Source of the DNA: an uncultured Clostridium sp.
GTDB lineage: Bacteria; Bacillota; Clostridia; Lachnospirales; Lachnospiraceae
NCBI GenBank assembly: GCA_934438135.1
Contig: CAKSBP010000081.1
Coordinates: forward strand, 1-8,618
Direction: 5' to 3'
DNA length: 8,618 bases
The position numbers and the translations under genes were made by a program. Below, piece after piece: positions 4,610-8,618 of the stretch. Numbering within the stretch: position 1 is the first letter of the stretch; each line of letters begins with the position of its first letter. The notes under the pieces are model-generated. The model searched no databases. It was given only the letters and a program-made list of their open reading frames with translations, and had not been told where the DNA came from.

Positions 4610-6565
4610 CTATTCACCCAGCATTTTCAGAAAATCTTCTTCTGTAATAATCGGAATGCCAAGGCTCTTTGCTTTCTTATTTTTACTTGATGTTGACATA
4701 TTATCATTATTAATTAGGTAATGTGTCTTAGAGGAAACGGAGCCGGATACTTTTCCGCCACGGTCTTCAATTTCCTTTTTCACTGCATCACGGTTTGCAA
4801 AATGATGTACCGAGCCAGTTATAACAAATGTTCTGCCTTCAAAAATCTGTTCGCCTTTTTCCGCTTCCTTTGCAAAATGAAGTTCCTGCACCAGATGTTC
4901 TACATGAACCATTCTCGCTTCCTGTTTAAAAAATACTTCATAAGTTTCAGCAATTACATCCCCAATTCCATCAATATCAGACAGCTGTTCTGCAGTCAGG
5001 TTTTTAATGACATCCCATTCACCGCCATATCGCTTTACTATCAGTTTGGCAGTGGAAAGTCCAATATTCGCAATTCCCAACGCATAAATAAAATTCGCCA
5101 TGGAAACTTCCCTGGATTTTTCAATGGACTGAATCAGATTGTCATAGGATTTCTGACCAAACCCTTCCATAGCAACAATCGTATCATGGTACTCTTCCAG
5201 ATGATATAAATCCGCAAGTTCCTTGATAATACCTTGCTGGATAAATTTTTCAATGGTTGCCTCAGATAAACCATCAATATTCATTGCATTTCGACTGACA
5301 AAATGTGTCAATGACTTGATTTTTTTTGCCACACATTCTGGATTCACACAATATAGGGATTTGACCCCGTTATCATCATTAATTTTCGTTGGATGTCCAC
5401 AGACTGGACAGACATCCGGAATATGTTTCACGCCGCTTCTTGTCAGATTTTCCTCAATCTGTGGAATAATCATATTCGCCTTGTAAACTCGAATTGTATC
5501 ACCGATTCCAAGTTCCAGATTTTCCATAATGCTGACATTATGGACGCTGGCACGGCTTACAGTCGTTCCTTCCAGTTCCACTGGATCAAAAACTGCAACC
5601 GGATTAATTAAACCTGTACGAGACGCACTCCACTCAATTTCACGAAGCGTTGTCTCCTTAATTTCATCCTGCCATTTAAACGCAATGGAATCACGAGGAA
5701 ATTTTGCTGTTGTTCCAAGTGACCTTCCATAAGCAATGTCATCCAACACAAGCACAAGTCCATCGGATGGTAAATCATAAGTTTCAATAGCTGTCGCAAA
5801 CCATTGAACGGATTCTTCTATCGTTTCCCCGGTTACCACTTTATTTTCAACCGTATCAAAACCAAGACTTCTCAGCCATTCCATCTGTTTCAATCGGCTG
5901 TTTTTAAAGTCGACACCATTTGCCTGTACTAACGTAAATGCATTAAAATATACATTTCGATTTGCTGTGATTTCATTATTCAACTGACGGACTGAACCAG
6001 CACAGAGATTTCTTGGATTTTTGTATTTTGCATCCACATCTTCAATCGTCTTATTCATTAGTTCAAAATCAGAATATTTAATAACTGCTTCACCACGGAG
6101 AACCAAGGTATCTGTGTAACTGATTTCCAATGGAACATTTTTAAATACTTTCACATTATTCGTAACGACTTCTCCGACTTCACCATTTCCACGGGTAACT
6201 GCTTTGACCAATTTTCCAGCTTCATAAGTAAGCACAATGGTTAAGCCGTCCAGCTTCCAGGAAAGAAGACCCTTCTGATTCCCAAGCCAGGATTTCAATG
6301 CCTGTACATCTTTCGTCTTATCCAAGGAAAGCATTGGCGAAGGATGACGTTCCTTTGGCAGTTCGCTCAATACTTCATAACCAACATGGATGGAAGGGCT
6401 GTTTGATAATACAATCCCTTCACTCTTCTCCAGTTCCTGTAGTTCATCGTATAATTTATCATACTCAAAGTTGCTCATGATTTCCCGTGCTTCCTGATAA
6501 TAGGCTTTGGAAGCTTCATTTAGGATCCTGACCAGTTCTTTCATTCGTTCCATATTTTTACTCAT
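4610..6565 (-). CDS. ligA: NAD+-dependent DNA ligase LigA (divergent adenylation site)
   Basis: A 651-residue ligase that seals 5'-phosphate/3'-OH nicks in replication and repair using NAD+. Domains in order: Ia NAD-binding region (about 5-60, with Tyr22-Tyr23 and Tyr35-Asp36), nucleotidyltransferase domain with the KLDG motif (Lys104 nucleophile, Asp106), RGE (Glu159), NPRN...RQL (Arg185, Arg193) and AFKW (Lys297), OB fold, Cys4 zinc finger (Cys386, 389, 406, 411), helix-hairpin-helix repeats (about 465-545) and a C-terminal BRCT domain (about 575-650). Several usually invariant residues differ: Asn32 for Asp, Ser102 for the Glu two before Lys104, RGNG for RGDG, and LPSDGLVLV where the family has LPYEIDGVVIK, removing the motif IV Lys. 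I chose ATG 6565 because GAGG lies 8-9 nt upstream; ATG 6571 is only 3 nt from it. It overlaps the rluF stop by 8 bp, indicating coupling. It probably encodes the cell's replicative ligase. Confidence 0.93.
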   Translation of the reverse strand: MSKNMERMKELVRILNEASKAYYQEAREIMSNFEYDKLYDELQELEKSEGIVLSNSPSIHVGYEVLSELPKERHPSPMLSLDKTKDVQALKSWLGNQKGLLSWKLDGLTIVLTYEAGKLVKAVTRGNGEVGEVVTNNVKVFKNVPLEISYTDTLVLRGEAVIKYSDFELMNKTIEDVDAKYKNPRNLCAGSVRQLNNEITANRNVYFNAFTLVQANGVDFKNSRLKQMEWLRSLGFDTVENKVVTGETIEESVQWFATAIETYDLPSDGLVLVLDDIAYGRSLGTTAKFPRDSIAFKWQDEIKETTLREIEWSASRTGLINPVAVFDPVELEGTTVSRASVHNVSIMENLELGIGDTIRVYKANMIIPQIEENLTRSGVKHIPDVCPVCGHPTKINDDNGVKSLYCVNPECVAKKIKSLTHFVSRNAMNIDGLSEATIEKFIQQGIIKELADLYHLEEYHDTIVAMEGFGQKSYDNLIQSIEKSREVSMANFIYALGIANIGLSTAKLIVKRYGGEWDVIKNLTAEQLSDIDGIGDVIAETYEVFFKQEARMVHVEHLVQELHFAKEAEKGEQIFEGRTFVITGSVHHFANRDAVKKEIEDRGGKVSGSVSSKTHYLINNDNMSTSSKNKKAKSLGIPIITEEDFLKMLGE

Positions 6566-7295
6566 GCACATTTACCTCACGGTCATTATGATTAATTAGT
6601 TCCATTAATTCATGAAGCTCTTCCTCTGAAACATTACGATACGTCCCAGATTTCAGCTTGTTCAGCTGTATATTCATAATTCTTACTCTCTTCAGTTTGG
6701 TAACACGATAGCCAAAATATTCACACATTCGACGGATCTGACGATTCAGTCCTTGTGTAATGACAATGCGGAAACATTTTTCATCCATCACCTGAATCTT
6801 ACATGGTCTTGTAACAGTATCCAGAATCGGCACACCTTTTTGCATTCCATCGACAAATTCCTTTGTTATAGGCTTGTTCACATAAACGACGTATTCTTTC
6901 TCATGATAATTGCTTCCACGGAGAATCTTATCTACAATATCTCCTTTGTTTGTAAGAAGGATTAATCCCTGGGAATCCTTATCCAGCCTTCCAATCGGAT
7001 AAATTCTCTTATCAAAATTCAGATAATCAACGATATTATCCTTGTCTTTCTTACTAGTGGTACAGACAATTCCCCGTGGCTTGTTAAATGCAATTAAGAT
7101 CCGTTCTTCTTCCCGGTGTAATGGCTTTCCATCAATCACAACATGCTGCCCAGGAATGACGCGGTCACCAAGTCCCACTGTCTTTCCTTCTACCATTACT
7201 TTACCAGCTTCAATAAGCCTGTCTGCTTCTCTTCTGGAACAAAATCCAGAATCACTTAAGTATTTGTTTAATCTAACTGTATTATCCTGCTGCAT
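6558..7295 (-). CDS. rluF: 23S rRNA pseudouridine synthase, RluF type
   Basis: A 245-residue RNA-modifying enzyme of the RsuA/RluB/E/F family, converting uridine to pseudouridine in 23S rRNA (U2604 for E. coli RluF). An N-terminal S4 RNA-binding domain occupies about residues 6-55 (VRLNKYLSDSGFCSRREAD). The catalytic domain carries FNKPRG (70-75), the active-site GRLDKDSQGL motif with Asp105, the RluF-like KILRGSNYHEKEY block, and QGLNRQIRRM (181-190). The ITQGLNRQIRRMCEYFGY and KLKRVRIMNI segments match RluF better than RsuA or RluB, but the exact target base is inferred. I place the start at ATG 7295, with GGAGG 7 nt upstream; the frame is open to 7349 but that extension carries no ribosome binding site and is not conserved-looking. 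The last codons overlap the ligA start. Confidence 0.9.
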   Translation of the reverse strand: MQQDNTVRLNKYLSDSGFCSRREADRLIEAGKVMVEGKTVGLGDRVIPGQHVVIDGKPLHREEERILIAFNKPRGIVCTTSKKDKDNIVDYLNFDKRIYPIGRLDKDSQGLILLTNKGDIVDKILRGSNYHEKEYVVYVNKPITKEFVDGMQKGVPILDTVTRPCKIQVMDEKCFRIVITQGLNRQIRRMCEYFGYRVTKLKRVRIMNIQLNKLKSGTYRNVSEEELHELMELINHNDREVNVHE

Positions 7296-7300
7296 CTGGC

Positions 7301-7309
7301 AGCCTCCAT
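7301..7309 (-). promoter_or_regulatory. Ribosome binding site fixing the rluF start
   Basis: On the minus strand TGGAGGCT precedes ATG 7295 by 7 nt from the GGAGG core. It decides against the longer frame starting at 7349. Confidence 0.8.
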
Positions 7310-7327
7310 TCTGTATATAGTCACAAA

Positions 7328-7361
7328 GGGTGTTACAAATCAAACTCATCTTGTAACACCC
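7328..7361 (-). terminator. 11-bp perfect inverted repeat between the secreted-protein gene and rluF
   Basis: GGGTGTTACAA (7328-7338) and TTGTAACACCC (7351-7361) are exact inverted copies around a 12-nt loop. On the minus strand the stem follows the stop of the upstream gene by 9 nt, and CCC is followed by TTTGTGA, only a three-base U-run. It could be a weak or partial terminator reducing read-through into rluF, an RNA stability element, or a protein-binding palindrome. The structure itself is certain, the role is not. Confidence 0.5.
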
Positions 7362-7370
7362 ATACCTGTT

Positions 7371-8072
7371 TTATTTATCTGCTGTCTGTGTATCTTCCCG
7401 ACTTTCTCCCGCTTCACCATTAATCTTTGTAATCAGATCGTCCAGTTCCTTATCCTTTTGGCGTGCTTCCTTATACTTAGATTCAATGGATGAAATCAGA
7501 CTCTGAACCCCTTCGCTCTGCTGAGTCTCATTCATATAATTTTGATGTTCTTCGTCCATGGTTCCTGTAAATACAAGTAAATCGCCATCATCATTCTTGC
7601 TCACATACATCTCTGTCAGTCCTGGTGCTAATGTCTCAACACCTTTTAACTTTAATTCACTATAAGCATATACCACATAGCTGTCTTTTTCAATTCCTTT
7701 TAAGGTATAACATTCAATATTTTCATATGCTTCAATATACTTATTTGTCTTCTGTAATGCCGCTTCACTGAAAACATCCGAATTTGTAACAAGCTTAGAG
7801 AGTGCATCCATATCGCAGTTTACCCGAGCTGTAAAATAGCTGGATACCAGCTGATTCACATCTTTATAAGCATCTTTTTCCAGCGTCATATCATTCACAT
7901 CTGGCTGTGCATCTGCTGTCTCTTCAGGAGATGCTGTTGGTGAAGCAGAGGCCTCACTGATTGATTTATTACTGTTTTCTGAATTTCTCTCTTTGATCGT
8001 AAATGTTACTGCTCCTATACATAATACTCCAAGAGAAATACACAGAGCTGCCTTCTTATATTTTAATTTCAT
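7371..8072 (-). CDS. Membrane-anchored or secreted protein of unknown function
   Basis: A 233-residue protein I cannot name. A basic start (MKLKYKK) is followed by one hydrophobic segment at about 8-25, forming a signal peptide or N-terminal anchor. There is no lipobox: the residue before the last Cys is Leu. A Ser/Ala/Pro/Thr-rich and acidic linker covers about 30-60, typical of exported Firmicute proteins. The soluble domain (about 65-185) alternates helices and strands in a pattern that could be NTF2-like (a Tyr-rich ECYTLKGI...YVVYAYSELKLKG core), but this is a guess. A charged helical tail follows at about 190-233. The start is ATG 8072, with AAAGGTGA 5 nt upstream; the GTG at 8081 lies inside that ribosome binding site region. 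It is first in the cluster with rluF, ligA and metA and is separated from rluF by a palindrome. Confidence 0.75.
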   Translation of the reverse strand: MKLKYKKAALCISLGVLCIGAVTFTIKERNSENSNKSISEASASPTASPEETADAQPDVNDMTLEKDAYKDVNQLVSSYFTARVNCDMDALSKLVTNSDVFSEAALQKTNKYIEAYENIECYTLKGIEKDSYVVYAYSELKLKGVETLAPGLTEMYVSKNDDGDLLVFTGTMDEEHQNYMNETQQSEGVQSLISSIESKYKEARQKDKELDDLITKINGEAGESREDTQTADK

Positions 8073-8155
8073 AACCTTCACCTTTTCTTATTCTTACGTA
8101 TTCTTTTTCCTTCAATTCCTATCCAAAATTCCCTTAATTTATAAACGCTGTAACC

Positions 8156-8184
8156 ATATTAACAAATTACGAAATAAAAAGCAA
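8156..8184 (-). promoter_or_regulatory. Promoter candidate for the minus-strand cluster
   Basis: On the minus strand TTGCTT (8184-8179) and TAATAT (8161-8156) are 17 bp apart, in AT-rich DNA. That would place transcript starts near 8149 and give a leader of about 75 nt before ATG 8072. The hexamers are imperfect; position and spacing are the main support. Confidence 0.45.
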
Positions 8185-8228
8185 TAAAAATGCCTGTGAT
8201 ATTTCTATGAATTTTTCAAAAAAAATTC

Positions 8229-8257
8229 TTTACATTTTTTCCATTTCCATATATAAT
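8229..8257 (+). promoter_or_regulatory. Promoter of tRNA-Arg
   Basis: TTTACA (8229-8234) and a perfect TATAAT (8252-8257) are separated by 17 bp. An A/T tract upstream (8218-8228) could act as an UP element. Initiation near 8264 would leave a 5' leader of about 24 nt before the tRNA. It is divergent from the minus-strand promoter candidate at 8156-8184. Confidence 0.85.
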
Positions 8258-8287
8258 ACTAAATGTGCCTTAAATGAGGACAGAAAT

Positions 8288-8360
8288 GCACTTGTAGCTC
8301 AGTGGATAGAGCAGTAGCTTCCGAAGCTATGTGCCGCAGGTTCGAATCCTGTCAGGTGCA
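8288..8360 (+). tRNA. tRNA-Arg (anticodon CCG)
   Basis: A complete 73-nt cloverleaf. The acceptor GCACTTG pairs with CAGGTGC (one U-G). The D arm is GCTC/GAGC. The anticodon stem GTAGC/GCTAT holds the loop TTCCGAA, with anticodon CCG at positions 34-36. The variable region is 5 nt. The T arm GCAGG/CCTGT has the standard TTCGAAT loop, and A is the discriminator. It reads the arginine codon CGG. The next bases are CTT, so the CCA end is not encoded and must be added after transcription. It has its own promoter and terminator, so it is a single-gene unit. Confidence 0.96.
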
Positions 8361-8373
8361 CTTTTTGATTTTT

Positions 8374-8406
8374 AAGATTGCGAAACATATTCGCAGTCTT
8401 TTTTAT
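8374..8406 (+). terminator. Intrinsic terminator of tRNA-Arg
   Basis: AAGATTGCGAA (8374-8384) pairs with TTCGCAGTCTT (8390-8400) along all 11 positions, with one U-G pair and a 5-nt loop, and is followed by a T-rich tail from 8399. On the minus strand the stem is followed by A-rich sequence, so it would not terminate the convergent dehydrogenase gene efficiently. Confidence 0.85.
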
Positions 8407-8409
8407 TTT

Positions 8410-8618
8410 CTAAAAGCATCCCCGCCCATGCTGATTGTAGCAGTTTTGCATATCGGCAGAACAATTGAGGCAGACCTCATTCAACAGCGGCTTTCCATCA
8501 AAATAATCCTTTACGTTCTGTAAAGTAGTATTAGCAATATTTTCAAGTGCTTCCTTCGTTAAAAACGCCTGGTGGGAAGTAACCAATACATTAGGGAAGC
8601 TAATCAATCTTGCCAACA
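8410..8618 (-). CDS. D-lactate / 2-hydroxyacid dehydrogenase, C-terminal part (5' end outside window)
   Basis: The last 68 or so residues of an NAD-dependent D-2-hydroxyacid dehydrogenase, probably a D-lactate dehydrogenase that reduces pyruvate to D-lactate in fermentation. The stretch LISFPNVLVTSHQAFLTKEAL contains the catalytic His of the family (SHQAF) and is followed by the closing helix TTLQNVKDYFDGKPL. The frame is open to the window edge; the TTG at 8616 is an internal Leu codon, not a start. After the usual NEV ending there is an extra tail of about 20 residues with four cysteines in a C-x2-C-x6-C-x7-C arrangement, which I do not recognise as usual for this family. The gene is convergent with tRNA-Arg; its TAG stop (8412-8410) lies just past the tRNA terminator. 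Confidence 0.85.
   Translation of the reverse strand, partial: LARLISFPNVLVTSHQAFLTKEALENIANTTLQNVKDYFDGKPLLNEVCLNCSADMQNCYNQHGRGCF

Noticed and set aside
4721..5209. 162-codon + strand ORF inside ligA
   Set aside because: It is antisense to a clearly conserved gene, lacks a ribosome binding site, and its Phe/Asn/Cys-rich translation is typical of a shadow frame. The same applies to the other + strand ORFs across metA, ligA and rluF.
8006..8048. Lipoprotein signal in the 233-residue protein
   Set aside because: The cysteines in the hydrophobic segment are preceded by Leu rather than Gly, Ala or Ser, so the lipobox rule is not met.
8302..8523. 73-codon + strand ORF
   Set aside because: It overlaps tRNA-Arg and its terminator and runs antisense into the dehydrogenase gene.

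Overview
The window looks like a low-GC Firmicute chromosome, most likely Lachnospiraceae (Clostridia). The reasons are AT-rich intergenic DNA, strong GGAGG-type ribosome binding sites, a MetA of the Glu111 type, a LigA with an unusual adenylation site that I associate with that family from memory, and IS66/IS256 remnants typical of gut clostridia. Identifications rest on motif recognition by eye; no database search was run.

Left third (1 to about 2.6 kb): mobile-element debris. An IS66-family element on the + strand has intact tnpA and tnpB, but its tnpC has at least three frame breaks and has lost the end of its DDE catalytic domain. A strong hairpin follows. Abutting it in the opposite orientation is a truncated IS256-family transposase remnant with an internal stop and a frameshift.

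Middle (about 2.67 to 3.6 kb): two small overlapping minus-strand genes, an unrecognised 90-residue protein and a DUF4160-family protein that probably starts at a TTG codon. Upstream of them is about 410 bp of non-coding DNA holding a good minus-strand intrinsic terminator and two adjacent sets of short tandem repeats (10-bp and 11-bp phased) that no gene explains.

Right half (3.6 to 8.1 kb): a minus-strand housekeeping cluster in the order membrane-anchored or secreted protein, rluF-type 23S rRNA pseudouridine synthase, ligA (NAD+-dependent DNA ligase), metA (homoserine O-acyltransferase, predicted acetyl-CoA dependent). rluF and ligA overlap by 8 bp. A sigma-A-like promoter candidate lies upstream of the first gene and the terminator at 3413-3446 lies downstream of metA, so the four genes may be one transcription unit.

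Right edge: a + strand tRNA-Arg(CCG) with its own near-consensus promoter and terminator. It is convergent with the 3' end of a D-lactate / 2-hydroxyacid dehydrogenase gene that runs off the window.

The most interesting items are the non-canonical residues in the LigA adenylation site, the tandem-repeat block at 3495-3569, and the overlapping DUF4160 gene pair beside mobile-element debris. I see no CRISPR array, phage module or clearly new multi-gene system.
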